Below are positions 20,033-29,236 of a stretch of DNA of 64,000 bases, piece by piece (position 1 is the first letter of the stretch; each line of letters begins with the position of its first letter). The notes beneath the pieces are model-generated. The model saw only the letters and a program-made list of their open reading frames with translations, had not been told where the DNA came from and searched no databases. The position numbers were made by a program, and so were the translations under genes. Source of the DNA: Tyzzerella sp. (lineage in GTDB: Bacteria; Bacillota; Clostridia; Lachnospirales; Lachnospiraceae); contig JAFUOS010000001.1 in the NCBI GenBank assembly GCA_017472665.1, forward strand, positions 124,001 through 188,000, in the 5' to 3' direction.

Positions 20033-20143
20033 ATAAAGGCACGTTTAGGGATAAGTTTCATTTTCCGCGGCAAATGATAGATGAAATTTAGAAAGAATGT
20101 GCGTGGTATCAAGGTCAAGCAATGGATGAAAGGAGGATTTGAC

Positions 20144-20257
20144 GTGAAGGTTAGATCATCAGTAAAACCAATTTGCGAAAAGTGCAAAATCATCAAGAGA
20201 AAAGGAAGTATCAGAGTTATCTGTGAAAATCCTAAACACAAACAAAGACAAGGATAA
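20144..20257 (+). CDS. rpmJ: 50S ribosomal protein L36
   Basis: 37 residues from GTG with AAGGAGG upstream: [21 protein letters not shown] CxxC...C...H zinc ribbon (CEKC, C, H), so the zinc-binding form. Confidence 0.96.
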   Translation: MKVRSSVKPICEKCKIIKRKGSIRVICENPKHKQRQG

Positions 20258-20311
20258 TTATCGTTGTCAATTTTGTGCGTAAAGCGCAAGTATGAATTTA
20301 GGCAATAATAG

Positions 20312-20340
20312 TTGACACGCCAGGGTGTGTGGACTATTTA
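20312..20340 (+). promoter_or_regulatory. Alpha operon promoter
   Basis: TTGACA (perfect), 17 bp, TATTTA. Drives rpsM-rpsK-rpsD-rpoA-rplQ. Confidence 0.75.
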
Positions 20341-20345
20341 AATAT

Positions 20346-20573
20346 ACAAGGAAGCACCTTTAGCCGGTGGGAGTCCTTCGTATATTGCTTCTAATGCCGA
20401 CCGGTCATTACCGGATGACTGTCTTTATATTACGGTAGACGATATATTAGTAGAAAAAAAGCAGCTTTGATGGTGGTCGGAAAGGGTATGTATACCGACA
20501 TGCCTGGGTGATGCAAAGCAGAACCCCTATTAAAGACGATATAAAAAACAAAAAGAAAATGGAGGAAATCAAC
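20346..20573 (+). promoter_or_regulatory. Structured leader of the alpha operon
   Basis: About 228 nt without a credible gene. CCGGT-catt-ACCGG and AAGG-aagca-CCTT hairpins are visible, and GCCGG segments can pair in more than one way. S4 (encoded by rpsD downstream) is the usual regulator of alpha operons; binding here is inference. Confidence 0.5.
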
Positions 20574-20942
20574 ATGGCTCGTATTGCTGGTGTGGACTTA
20601 CCAAGAGACAAACGTGTAGAAATCGGTTTAACTTATATCTACGGTATCGGTAGAGTAAGTGCGACAAACATTTTAAAGGAAGCTGGAGTAAATCCAGATA
20701 CTCGTTGTAGAGATTTAACAGACGATGAAGTAAAATTAATCAGTGCTGTTATCGACGAGAAGTATCAAGTTGAAGGTGATCTTCGTAGAGAAATCGCTTT
20801 AAACATTAAGAGATTACAAGAAATTGGATGCTACAGAGGTATCCGTCATAGAAAAGGACTTCCTGTTCGTGGTCAAAAGACAAAGACAAACGCTAGAACA
20901 AGAAAAGGTCCTAAGAGAACTGTTGCAAATAAGAAAAAATAA
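20574..20942 (+). CDS. rpsM: 30S ribosomal protein S13
   Basis: 122 residues, start [21 protein letters not shown], then the HhH segment [12 protein letters not shown] and the basic tail [23 protein letters not shown] precedes the ATG at 20574. Contacts P-site tRNA. Confidence 0.98.
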   Translation: MARIAGVDLPRDKRVEIGLTYIYGIGRVSATNILKEAGVNPDTRCRDLTDDEVKLISAVIDEKYQVEGDLRREIALNIKRLQEIGCYRGIRHRKGLPVRGQKTKTNARTRKGPKRTVANKKK

Positions 20943-20965
20943 AAAAGAAAGTAGGTTAGTTTAAG

Positions 20966-21361
20966 ATGGCTAAAAAAGTTACAAAAAAAGTGACAAAGAA
21001 ACGTGTCAAGAAAAACGTTGAACGCGGACAAGCACATATTCAATCATCTTTTAATAATACAATCGTAACATTAACAGATGCACAAGGAAACGCTTTATCA
21101 TGGGCAAGTGCTGGTGGTCTAGGATTCAGAGGTTCAAGAAAATCTACTCCATATGCAGCTCAAATGGCAGCTGAAACTGCAGCTAAAGCAGCATTAGTAC
21201 ATGGTTTAAAATCAGTAGATGTAATGGTTAAAGGACCAGGTTCAGGTAGAGAAGCAGCTATCCGTGCTCTTCAAGCATGCGGTATCGATGTAACAAGTAT
21301 TACGGACGTTACTCCAGTCCCACACAACGGATGTCGTCCACCAAAACGTAGAAGAGTATAG
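20966..21361 (+). CDS. rpsK: 30S ribosomal protein S11
   Basis: 131 residues. [30 protein letters not shown] and the ending [18 protein letters not shown] are invariant. Lines the mRNA exit on the platform. Confidence 0.98.
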   Translation: MAKKVTKKVTKKRVKKNVERGQAHIQSSFNNTIVTLTDAQGNALSWASAGGLGFRGSRKSTPYAAQMAAETAAKAALVHGLKSVDVMVKGPGSGREAAIRALQACGIDVTSITDVTPVPHNGCRPPKRRRV

Positions 21362-21384
21362 TCTAAATAGGAGGATAAAAGAAG

Positions 21385-21978
21385 ATGGCAGTAAATAGAA
21401 CTCCAGTTCTTAAAAGATGTAGATCACTTGGTATGGATCCAATCTATTTAGGAATTGATAAAAAATCTAACAGACAATCAAAAAGAGCTAATAGAAAAAT
21501 GAGCGAATATGGTCTTCAATTACGTGAGAAACAAAAAGCGAAATTTATCTATGGCGTATTAGAAAAACCTTTCAGAAACTACTTTGCAAAAGCTTCAAAA
21601 ATGAACGGTATGACAGGTGATAACCTTATGATTCTCCTTGAATCAAGATTAGACAACGTTGTATTCCGTATGGGCTTTGCAAGAACAAGAAAAGAAGCTA
21701 GACAAATCGTTGACCACAAACACGTATTAGTAAATGGAAAACAAGTAAACATTCCATCATACTTAGTAAGTGCTGGTGATGTTATCGAAATCAAAGAAGC
21801 TAAGAAATCTTCTCCAAGATATGCTGAAATTACAGCAGTAACAGGCGGAAGATTAGTTCCAGAATGGTTAGACGTTGATGCAGAAGCTTTAAAAGGAACT
21901 GTAAAAGAACTTCCTGCAAGAGAAGTTATTGATGTTCCTGTAAATGAAATGTTGATCGTCGAATTATATTCTAAATAA
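21385..21978 (+). CDS. rpsD: 30S ribosomal protein S4
   Basis: 197 residues. S4 RNA-binding domain [34 protein letters not shown]. It lacks the N-terminal zinc knuckle of some S4 forms. Assembly initiator and likely operon regulator. Confidence 0.97.
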   Translation: MAVNRTPVLKRCRSLGMDPIYLGIDKKSNRQSKRANRKMSEYGLQLREKQKAKFIYGVLEKPFRNYFAKASKMNGMTGDNLMILLESRLDNVVFRMGFARTRKEARQIVDHKHVLVNGKQVNIPSYLVSAGDVIEIKEAKKSSPRYAEITAVTGGRLVPEWLDVDAEALKGTVKELPAREVIDVPVNEMLIVELYSK

Positions 21979-22022
21979 TCCTTAGGATTCAAACCCAATT
22001 AACCCAAAAGGAGGGCTTTGTA

Positions 22023-22982
22023 ATGTTTGATTTTAACAAACCAAATATTGAAATCACTGAGATTTCAGAAGATAAAAAATATGGTAGATTTGTTGTGGAG
22101 CCTTTGGAAAGAGGTTATGGTACAACTCTTGGTAACTCTTTGAGAAGAATTATGCTTTCTTCTCTGCCAGGAGCAGCTGTTTCGCAGGTAAAAATCGATG
22201 GGGTTTTACATGAATTCAGCTCAATTCCAGGTGTAAAAGAAGATGTTACTGAGATTGTGATGAATCTTAAATCATTGGCTATCAAGAATAGCGCAGAAAC
22301 AGACGAACCAAAAACTGCATACATTGAGTTTGAAGGGGAAGGTGTCGTAACTGCAGCTGATATCCAGGTTGATTCAGACATCGAAATCATGAACCCTGAG
22401 ACTGTTATTGCAACTCTGAATGGAGGAGCTGACAGCAAATTATACATGGAACTTACAATTACAAAAGGCAGAGGATATGTAAGTGCAGATAAGAATAAGA
22501 ATGAAGATTTACCAATTGGTGTAATCCCAATCGATTCTATCTACACACCAGTAGAACGTGTAAATCTTACAGTAGAAAATACACGTGTTGGTCAAATCAC
22601 TGACTTTGATAAACTAACACTTGATGTATACACAAATGGTACATTAGTTCCAGATGAAGCAGTTAGTTTGGCGGCAAAAGTACTTAACGAACACTTGAAA
22701 TTATTCATCGACTTATCTGAAGTTGCTCAGGCAGCAGAAGTTATGATTGAAAAAGAAGACGATGAAAAAGAGAAAGTATTAGAAATGAGTATTGATGAAT
22801 TAGAACTTTCAGTTCGTTCATACAACTGCTTAAAGAGAGCTGGAATCAACACAGTTGAAGAGTTAACAAACAGAACTTCTGAAGATATGATGAAAGTCCG
22901 TAACCTTGGACGTAAATCATTAGAAGAAGTTTTAGCAAAATTAAAAGAACTTGGCTTAGAATTGAGTCAAGGCGAGGAATAG
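22023..22982 (+). CDS. rpoA: RNA polymerase alpha subunit
   Basis: 319 residues. N-domain [27 protein letters not shown] for dimerisation, acidic linker, then the C-terminal domain [21 protein letters not shown] and [12 protein letters not shown], which contacts UP elements and activators. The TAG stop adjoins repeat copy D. Confidence 0.98.
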   Translation: MFDFNKPNIEITEISEDKKYGRFVVEPLERGYGTTLGNSLRRIMLSSLPGAAVSQVKIDGVLHEFSSIPGVKEDVTEIVMNLKSLAIKNSAETDEPKTAYIEFEGEGVVTAADIQVDSDIEIMNPETVIATLNGGADSKLYMELTITKGRGYVSADKNKNEDLPIGVIPIDSIYTPVERVNLTVENTRVGQITDFDKLTLDVYTNGTLVPDEAVSLAAKVLNEHLKLFIDLSEVAQAAEVMIEKEDDEKEKVLEMSIDELELSVRSYNCLKRAGINTVEELTNRTSEDMMKVRNLGRKSLEEVLAKLKELGLELSQGEE

Positions 22983-23110
22983 GCCGAAAGCAACTTAGTG
23001 AAATCGAGCTGTAAGCGATGATTGAACTTAGTGCGAGGTCGTTCTTGGAGATTAGTGAAGTCGAGTCAAAGACGATGACTGAGCTTAGCGAAAAGAACTT
23101 CCTTATAAAG
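22983..23110 (+). repeat. Hairpin repeat, copy D
   Basis: Begins at TAG-GC after rpoA. The most diverged copy: AATC-GA-GCT-gta-AGC-GAT-GATT, then GTC-GA-GTC-aaa-GAC-GAT-GAC within GTTCTT/AAGAAC. It has independent compensatory changes in both hairpins. Confidence 0.8.
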
Positions 23111-23205
23111 AGTAATCCCGCTGGTAAACCCGAAGAGTACAGCAGGAGCACATGGCTAGTAAGCCCGAAGAAGCATAACCACGTGTCAAATGGAGGATAA
23201 GAAAA

Positions 23206-23733
23206 ATGGCAAAATATAGAAAACTTGGCAGAACATCAAGCCAAAGAAAAGCATTAATCAGAAACCAAGTAACAGCATTACTTAACAATGGTAAAATCGT
23301 TACTACAGAAGCAAAAGCAAAAGAAATCAGAAAAGTAGCTGAAGGTCTTATTGCATTAGCTGTAAAAGAAAGAGACAACTACGAAGAAGTAACTGTAACA
23401 GCAAAAGTTGCACGTAAAGACAAAGATGGTAAGAGAGTAAAAGAAGTTGTAGATGGTAAGAAAGTTACTGTTTATGATGAAGTTGAAAAAACAATCAAAA
23501 AAGACAAACCATCTAGATTACATGCAAGAAGAGAAATGTTAAAAGTTCTTTGCCCAGTAGTTGAAGTAAAAGATGGTAAGAAGAGAAGTGCAAAAGAAGT
23601 TGATTTAGTGGAAAAATTATTCACAGAAATCGCTCCTAAGTATGAAAACCGTAACGGTGGTTACACAAGAATCGTAAAAATTGGTTTACGTAAAGGTGAC
23701 GCTGCTATGGAAGTTCTTCTTGAACTTGTATAA
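23206..23733 (+). CDS. rplQ: 50S ribosomal protein L17, long form
   Basis: 175 residues, longer than the usual 115-130. The N-terminus [21 protein letters not shown] and the end [27 protein letters not shown] are standard. About 45 extra residues ([19 protein letters not shown] and after) are inserted near residue 70. Last gene of the alpha operon. Confidence 0.96.
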   Translation: MAKYRKLGRTSSQRKALIRNQVTALLNNGKIVTTEAKAKEIRKVAEGLIALAVKERDNYEEVTVTAKVARKDKDGKRVKEVVDGKKVTVYDEVEKTIKKDKPSRLHARREMLKVLCPVVEVKDGKKRSAKEVDLVEKLFTEIAPKYENRNGGYTRIVKIGLRKGDAAMEVLLELV

Positions 23734-23745
23734 GAAGCATGATTT

Positions 23746-23776
23746 AAAGAGTTTCGCGAAAGCGGAACTCTTTTTG
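23746..23776 (+). terminator. Terminator after rplQ
   Basis: AAAGAGTTTCGC-gaaa-GCGGAACTCTTT followed by a T-run: a 12-bp stem (G-U containing) with GAAA tetraloop. Confidence 0.9.
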
Positions 23777-23903
23777 GTTTTCGTGCATACTGTGAGCTGA
23801 GCAAGTGAGAAAATATACATTTTGGGTGTCGTACTGGTGAAAAATATGTTATACTGTAAAAAGGTATATAAATCATGAATGAACGGAAAAGGAGTAGATC
23901 AAA

Positions 23904-24635
23904 ATGAGAATTATTAAAACAGCAGATTACAACGAAATGAGCAAAAAAGCAGCAAATATTATTGCAGCTCAGATGATTTTAAAACCAAACAGCGTATTAG
24001 GTTTGGCTACAGGTTCATCACCTATCGGTACATACAAAGAATTAATCAAAAAATACGAAGATGGTGACATCGATTTTTCTGATATCACAACTGTGAACTT
24101 GGACGAGTACAGAGGATTGCCAAGAACGAATGATCAAAGCTACTATTATTTTATGAATGATAATCTTTTCAATCATGTAAATATTGATAAAGCAAGAACT
24201 CACGTGCCAAACGGAGAAGTAGAAGATGCAGAAGTGGAATGTGGAAACTACGAAGCATTAATCAAAGAATTAGGCGGAGTTGATTTACAGTTATTAGGAC
24301 TTGGACACAATGGACACATTGGTTTCAATGAACCAGCAGAAGCATTTGATAAAGCAACACACTGTGTTGATTTGACAGAAAGCACAATCGAAGCTAACAA
24401 GAGATTCTTCGCTTCTATCGATGACGTTCCAAAACAAGCTTATACAATGGGTATCGGAACAATCATGGCTGCAAAGAAAATTCTGGTAGTAGTAAGTGGT
24501 GCTGACAAAGCTGCTATCGTGAAAAAAGCTTTCACAGGTCCAGTTACTCCAACTGTTCCAGCATCTATCTTACAAATGCATCCAGATGTAACAGTAGTAT
24601 GTGATGCAGCAGCTTATGCAGAATTAGAGAAATAA
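23904..24635 (+). CDS. nagB: Glucosamine-6-phosphate deaminase
   Basis: 243 residues. Converts glucosamine-6-P to fructose-6-P and ammonia. LGLATGSSPIGTYKELI, VNLDEYRGL and LLGLGHNGHIGFNEPAE hold the active-site residues. Followed 11 bp later by nagA, so amino-sugar breakdown is one operon. A TATACT-like -10 lies upstream with a poor -35. Confidence 0.96.
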   Translation: MRIIKTADYNEMSKKAANIIAAQMILKPNSVLGLATGSSPIGTYKELIKKYEDGDIDFSDITTVNLDEYRGLPRTNDQSYYYFMNDNLFNHVNIDKARTHVPNGEVEDAEVECGNYEALIKELGGVDLQLLGLGHNGHIGFNEPAEAFDKATHCVDLTESTIEANKRFFASIDDVPKQAYTMGIGTIMAAKKILVVVSGADKAAIVKKAFTGPVTPTVPASILQMHPDVTVVCDAAAYAELEK

Positions 24636-24646
24636 GGTGAACGTCC

Positions 24647-25762
24647 ATGATTATCAAAAATGTATTAGTATATACAGAAGATAAGAAATTTGAAGAAGGC
24701 ACTATTTACATTGAAAATGGTGTATTTGCAAATGCTTCAAGTGATGGCGAAGTGATTGATGGAGAAGGCTGCTATGCGATTCCAGGCCTGGTAGATGTGC
24801 ATTTTCATGGATGTGTGGGTGCTGATTTTTGTGATGGGACTCCAGAAGCGATTGCAACGATTGCAGAGTATGAAGCTTCACAGGGGATTACAACGATTGT
24901 TCCTGCAACTATGACATTATCAGAAGAAGAATTGATGAAAATCATGAGTAATGCTGGTGCTTATAAGAATGAAAAAGGCGCTATCTTAGCTGGTATCAAT
25001 ATGGAAGGACCATTTATCAGTGCAGCGAAAAAAGGTGCACAGGCAGTGACACATATTTGTAAACCAGATGTGGAGATGTTCCGCAGACTTCAAGCTGCTT
25101 CAAATGGTTTAATTAAACTTTGTGATATTGCTCCAGAAGAAGAAGGGGCGATGGAATTCATTGATGCGGTGAAAGATGAAGTGAATGTTTCATTTGCTCA
25201 TACAACAGCAAATTATGATACAGCAAAGAAAGGCTATGACCTCGGTGCTTGTCATGCAACACATTTGTACAATGCGATGCCTCCATTTGCTCACAGAGAT
25301 CCAGGTGTAATCGGTGCTGCAAGGGATAGCGAACATGTACATGTAGAACTTATCTGTGATGGCGTACATATTCATCCGGCAGTTGTTCGTGCAACATTTG
25401 AAATGTTCGGTGATGACCGTATTGTTATGATTAGTGACAGTATGAGAGCCACTGGACTTACAGACGGCGAATATACATTGGGCGGACAGGCAGTGAAAGT
25501 GGTCGGAAAGCTTGCCACATTGGTCTCTGACGGCGCAATTGCAGGTTCTTGTACAAACTTGATGGATTGTATTCGTACGGCTGTGAAAGAAATGAATATT
25601 CCATTGGAAAGTGCTGTGGCTTGTGCGACGATGAATGCGGCTAAGAGTGTAGGACTTTATGACCAATATGGTTCTATTACTGAGGGCAAAGTAGGAAATG
25701 TTGTATTGTTAGATAAAGACTTAGCTTTGAAGGCAGTTATAATAGGTGGAAAGCAAGTATAG
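24647..25762 (+). CDS. nagA: N-acetylglucosamine-6-phosphate deacetylase
   Basis: 371 residues. Amidohydrolase fold with VDVHFHGCVGADFCDG (HxH), NMEGPFIS (metal Glu), SFAHTTANYD, CHATHLYNAMPPFAHRDPG and MISDSMRATG (catalytic Asp). Removes acetate from GlcNAc-6-P and supplies NagB. Read with nagB. Confidence 0.96.
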   Translation: MIIKNVLVYTEDKKFEEGTIYIENGVFANASSDGEVIDGEGCYAIPGLVDVHFHGCVGADFCDGTPEAIATIAEYEASQGITTIVPATMTLSEEELMKIMSNAGAYKNEKGAILAGINMEGPFISAAKKGAQAVTHICKPDVEMFRRLQAASNGLIKLCDIAPEEEGAMEFIDAVKDEVNVSFAHTTANYDTAKKGYDLGACHATHLYNAMPPFAHRDPGVIGAARDSEHVHVELICDGVHIHPAVVRATFEMFGDDRIVMISDSMRATGLTDGEYTLGGQAVKVVGKLATLVSDGAIAGSCTNLMDCIRTAVKEMNIPLESAVACATMNAAKSVGLYDQYGSITEGKVGNVVLLDKDLALKAVIIGGKQV

Positions 25763-25778
25763 TTGACAAGATTATATC

Positions 25779-25807
25779 TTGACAAATCGGACTTCATAAG
25801 TTAAGAT
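25779..25807 (+). promoter_or_regulatory. tyrS promoter
   Basis: TTGACA, 17 bp, TAAGAT in the nagA-tyrS gap. The leader is under 90 nt and contains TCCTCGT/ACGAGGA (25840-25865) followed by a T-rich stretch, a possible small attenuator. Confidence 0.6.
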
Positions 25808-25839
25808 TTCGTTAGAATAAGACAAGGTTATTTGAGGAC

Positions 25840-25870
25840 TCCTCGTTCTTTTAAAGGGACGAGGATTTCT
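25840..25870 (+). terminator. Hairpin in tyrS leader
   Basis: A 7-bp stem TCCTCGT/ACGAGGA with a 12-nt loop, then TTTCTTG. It may end read-through from nagA or attenuate tyrS. Too little sequence lies upstream for a T-box. Confidence 0.5.
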
Positions 25871-25890
25871 TGTTAAGGAGGAATACAGAA

Positions 25891-27114
25891 ATGGGAATTT
25901 ATGAAGAATTACAGGCAAGAGGTTTAATTGCCCAGGTAACAGATGAAGAAGTCATCAGAGAATTAATTAACAACGGAAAAGCTACGTTTTACATCGGTTT
26001 TGACCCAACAGCAGACAGCCTTCATGTAGGACATTTCATGGCACTTTGTTTAATGAAACGTCTGCAGATGGCAGGAAACAAGCCAATCGCATTAATCGGT
26101 GGTGGTACAGCAATGATTGGTGACCCATCCGGAAGAAGCGATATGCGTCAAATGATGACACCAGAGACAATCCAGCACAACTGTGATTGCTTTAAAGAAC
26201 AAATGAGCAAATTTATTGATTTCTCAGATGGAAAAGCCTTGATGGTAAATAACGCAGACTGGTTAATGGATTTGAATTACATTGATGTTTTGCGTGAAGT
26301 TGGTGCACACTTCAGCGTAAACCGTATGTTAACAGCAGAATGCTACAAACAACGTATGGAAAAAGGCCTTAGCTTCTTAGAATTCAACTACATGATTATG
26401 CAGAGCTACGATTTCTATGCATTATACCAAAAATACGGATGTAACTTACAGTTTGGCGGCGACGACCAATGGAGCAACATGCTTGGCGGTACAGAATTAA
26501 TCCGCCGTAAATTAGGAAAAGATGCAAGTGCCATGACAATTACATTGCTTCTTAACTCAGAAGGCAAGAAAATGGGTAAAACACAGTCTGGTGCAGTTTG
26601 GCTTGACCCTAACAAGACTTCTCCATTTGAATTCTACCAATACTGGAGAAATGTTGCAGATGCCGACGTATTGAAATGTATCCGTATGTTAACATTCCTT
26701 CCATTGGAAGAAATAGATAAGATGGATGCTTGGGAAGGCAGCCAGTTAAATCAGGCAAAAGAAATTCTTGCATTTGAATTGACAAAATTAGTTCATGGTG
26801 AAGAAGAAGCTGTGAAAGCACAGGAAAGTGCAAGAGCATTATTCTCAAGCGGTGCAGCAGCAAACATGCCTACAGCAGAATTTGGAGCGGAAGATTTTGT
26901 GGACGGTTCTATTGATATTTTAACAATGTTACTTAAGAGTGGTTTGGTTCCATCAAAATCAGAAGCAAGACGTGCGGTAGAACAAGGCGGTGTTGCTGTG
27001 GATGGTGAAAAAGTGACTGATATCAAAAAGACATTTGCAGCAGGTGAGATTCCAGAAGAGGGTCTTGTATTGAGAAGAGGAAAGAAGAATTTCAGAAAAG
27101 TTGTTGTGAAATAA
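25891..27114 (+). CDS. tyrS: Tyrosyl-tRNA synthetase
   Basis: 407 residues. Class I synthetase: [19 protein letters not shown] (HIGH-type), [24 protein letters not shown] and KMGKT (KMSKS-type), then a C-terminal S4-like domain ([21 protein letters not shown]). Charges tRNA-Tyr. AAGGAGG supports the ATG at 25891. Confidence 0.97.
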   Translation: MGIYEELQARGLIAQVTDEEVIRELINNGKATFYIGFDPTADSLHVGHFMALCLMKRLQMAGNKPIALIGGGTAMIGDPSGRSDMRQMMTPETIQHNCDCFKEQMSKFIDFSDGKALMVNNADWLMDLNYIDVLREVGAHFSVNRMLTAECYKQRMEKGLSFLEFNYMIMQSYDFYALYQKYGCNLQFGGDDQWSNMLGGTELIRRKLGKDASAMTITLLLNSEGKKMGKTQSGAVWLDPNKTSPFEFYQYWRNVADADVLKCIRMLTFLPLEEIDKMDAWEGSQLNQAKEILAFELTKLVHGEEEAVKAQESARALFSSGAAANMPTAEFGAEDFVDGSIDILTMLLKSGLVPSKSEARRAVEQGGVAVDGEKVTDIKKTFAAGEIPEEGLVLRRGKKNFRKVVVK

Positions 27115-27117
27115 GCC

Positions 27118-27516
27118 ATGATGAAGGAAAATGACAAGTTGCTGCCTGTTATTTTAGAAGGAAAGATTGTGCATGGGAAAGCGCTTGGCAGAACGGTAGG
27201 GATGCCGACGGCAAATCTTTGCATAGAAAATCAGAAACTTCCGCAAGCAGGGGTTTATGCGACTCGGATTAAAATTGGAGGAGAAGCTTTTAATTCTGTG
27301 ACGAACATTGGCAAGAGACCGACTGTAGATCAGGATGAGCGTATTACAGTGGAAACCTTTATCTTTGATTTTAACGGAGATATTTATGGGGAGACTGTGT
27401 CGCTAGAGGTTTGCAAGTTTCTTCGCCCTGTACAGAAATTTCAGAATCTGGAAGAAGTCCATGAACAAGTAAAGAAAGATGTGTTAGAAGCAAAAATATA
27501 TTTTAAAACAATATAA
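27118..27516 (+). CDS. Stand-alone riboflavin kinase domain
   Basis: 132 residues matching only the C-terminal kinase half of bifunctional RibF: GKIVHGKALGRTVGMPTANL (the GxxxGxxxGxPTANL signature), GVYATRIKIGG, NIGKRPTV and ETFIFDFNGDIYGE. It would make FMN from riboflavin. The FAD-synthetase half is absent, and no start of one is seen upstream, since tyrS ends 3 bp before. Likely co-transcribed with tyrS. Confidence 0.88.
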   Translation: MMKENDKLLPVILEGKIVHGKALGRTVGMPTANLCIENQKLPQAGVYATRIKIGGEAFNSVTNIGKRPTVDQDERITVETFIFDFNGDIYGETVSLEVCKFLRPVQKFQNLEEVHEQVKKDVLEAKIYFKTI

Positions 27517-27522
27517 AAGTGT

Positions 27523-27560
27523 GAAAAGGTGGAGGAGTTATGCTTTTCCATCTTTTTCAT
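27523..27560 (+). terminator. Terminator after the riboflavin kinase gene
   Basis: GAAAAGGTGGA pairs with TCCATCTTTTTC; the right arm carries the T-run. Confidence 0.75.
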
Positions 27561-27581
27561 AGTGGAAATACAAAAAAGATG

Positions 27582-27623
27582 TTGACACATCAACTTTTTA
27601 TATGTATTATGTTGACAGGTCAA
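27582..27623 (+). promoter_or_regulatory. marR promoter with two operators
   Basis: TTGACA, 17 bp, TATTAT. Its -35 is embedded in the palindrome TTGACACATCAA, and a second palindrome TTGACAGGTCAA lies just past the -10. The two centres are 30 bp apart, about three helical turns. This is the layout expected for autorepression by the MarR protein encoded 20 bp downstream. Confidence 0.75.
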
Positions 27624-27642
27624 CGAGCGAAGGGGCGAAGTT

Positions 27643-28110
27643 ATGATTGACAGGTTTGGAAACTTTGTGGGAACAATTTCCACAATACATAAAAATATAC
27701 AAAAGATAAAATCCAATAAAATGAAAGAATTTGGATTGAGCGGCAATTATGTAATGTGTTTATTTTATCTTGCACAATATCCAGAAGGACTTACTGCTAC
27801 AAATCTTTGCGAGTTGATTTCTATCGATAAAGCCGCAACTTCACGTGCGCTTTCCGAACTGGTTGAAAAGGGATATGTGTATTATCCTGATTTGGGCAAT
27901 CATAAAAAATATCGTACACCTGCTGTCCTCACAGAAAAAGGACGGGAAATGACAGGAAAGATAGAGGACATTATATGTAATGCTGTAGACAAAATTGGAA
28001 GCAGCATTACGGATGAGGAAAGAGAGATCATGTATCGTTCTCTGGATAAGATTTCGGAAGGTATTGAAGATTTAGCAAAAGTTTTTTGTAGTAAAGGAAA
28101 GGATGACTAA
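27643..28110 (+). CDS. MarR-family transcriptional regulator
   Basis: 155 residues, family length. Winged helix: GLTATNLCELISIDKAATSRALSELVEKGYVYYPDLGNHKKYRTPAVLTEKG. Ligand unknown. It is 2 bp upstream of degV, whose family (FakB) binds fatty acids, so a FabT-like lipid-sensing role is possible but unproven. Confidence 0.9.
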   Translation: MIDRFGNFVGTISTIHKNIQKIKSNKMKEFGLSGNYVMCLFYLAQYPEGLTATNLCELISIDKAATSRALSELVEKGYVYYPDLGNHKKYRTPAVLTEKGREMTGKIEDIICNAVDKIGSSITDEEREIMYRSLDKISEGIEDLAKVFCSKGKDD

Positions 28111-28112
28111 TT

Positions 28113-28949
28113 ATGATTAGAATACTCGTAGACTCTTCTTCGGATTTTGAATTAAATGAATTAACAAATAAAAATATGGATTTTGTTCCGCTCACGATTA
28201 CACTTGAGGAGAATCATTACCAGGATGGGATTGATTTAAATAAGAATCAGTTATATGAAATGCTGTCCGGCAGTGATATTTTTCCAAAAACAGCGCAGCC
28301 TTCTCCGGCTTCTTTTTCGGAAATTTTTGAAGATGCCAAGGAAAAAGGAGACGAAATTATTTGTATTTTACTTGCTTCCAGCTTGAGTGGAACTTGTCAA
28401 AGTGCTACGATTGCCAAAAATATGGTAGATTATGACAAAATCTACATTATCGACTCTTTAAGTGCTACTCATGCAATCCGCCTGATGGTGGAATGTGCCG
28501 TTCGTCTTCGTGATGAAGGTTTATCTTGTGAAGAAATCGTAGCGCAAGTAGAAGCTATGAAATCTCGTTGTAAAATCATTGCAGGGTTAGATACTTTAGA
28601 ATTTCTTTGCCGTGGCGGTCGTCTTAGCCGTACTGCAGCTACCATTGGAGAAATTGCTAATTTGAAACCTATGATTACCTTGGCGGAAGATGGAACGATA
28701 AAGGTAATCGGAAAATGTCTGGGACGTTTAAAGGCAACCAGCTTTATTATGAAACAATTAGAGGAAAAAACGATAGATACAGATTACTCTGTTTATACTC
28801 TTTATACTTATGGGACAGAAAATGTAGAAAAGTTGGAAGCAAAATTAGAAAAGGCTGGATATAAAATAGATGGGCGTCTTCAGGTAGGTGCGACTATCGG
28901 AGCACATGTTGGACCGGGAGCGTTTGGAGTTATATTTGTGGAGAAATAA
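28113..28949 (+). CDS. DegV family fatty-acid-binding protein
   Basis: 278 residues. MIRILVDSSSDFELNEL start, the TAQPSPASF threonine/serine loop, LLASSLSGTCQSA and the ending VGATIGAHVGPGAFGVIF are DegV/FakB signatures. FakB proteins hold a fatty acid while FakA phosphorylates it; no FakA gene is in the window. Operon with marR. Confidence 0.92.
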   Translation: MIRILVDSSSDFELNELTNKNMDFVPLTITLEENHYQDGIDLNKNQLYEMLSGSDIFPKTAQPSPASFSEIFEDAKEKGDEIICILLASSLSGTCQSATIAKNMVDYDKIYIIDSLSATHAIRLMVECAVRLRDEGLSCEEIVAQVEAMKSRCKIIAGLDTLEFLCRGGRLSRTAATIGEIANLKPMITLAEDGTIKVIGKCLGRLKATSFIMKQLEEKTIDTDYSVYTLYTYGTENVEKLEAKLEKAGYKIDGRLQVGATIGAHVGPGAFGVIFVEK

Positions 28950-28966
28950 AATTAAAGATTAGAACA

Positions 28967-29016
28967 GAAAAGAGTTTACTTTGATGGGACATCATATCAA
29001 AGTGAACTTCTTTTTA
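28967..29016 (+). terminator. Terminator after degV
   Basis: GAAAAGAGTTTACTTTGAT pairs with ATCAAAGTGAACTTCTTTTT around a 10-nt loop; T-run at the end. Confidence 0.88.
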
Positions 29017-29093
29017 TTACATTTTAAATGAGAACAAACAAAAGACGATGATTCTATGCAGGAGAAAATCTTCTGTAAAACGCAAAAATATGC

Positions 29094-29122
29094 TTGACAG
29101 AGCGGGAACAACATAATATAAT
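29094..29122 (+). promoter_or_regulatory. rplM-rpsI promoter
   Basis: TTGACA, 17 bp, TATAAT: a perfect consensus sigma-A promoter. Confidence 0.88.
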
Positions 29123-29128
29123 AAATCA

Positions 29129-29236
29129 GTATGAAAAAAGAAGAAACAGTTTACACCAATGCCCCGGAGTGAACTGATTCCTATAAATTTCAAGAAGATA
29201 ATATAATTAGTGAGAATGATTTTAGGAGGAAAACCA
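29129..29236 (+). promoter_or_regulatory. L13-type leader
   Basis: A short leader with a hairpin CAGTTTAC/GTGAACTG (29147-29176) and a G/C-rich loop. Small leaders of this kind before rplM bind L13 in other Firmicutes; the match to that family is from memory. Confidence 0.5.

Noticed and set aside
25763..25890. T-box riboswitch before tyrS
   Set aside because: The leader after the promoter is under 90 nt, and no T-box core sequence is visible.
27441..27746. Minus-strand gene over the marR promoter
   Set aside because: It crosses a clear terminator and promoter, and the product has no family-like features.
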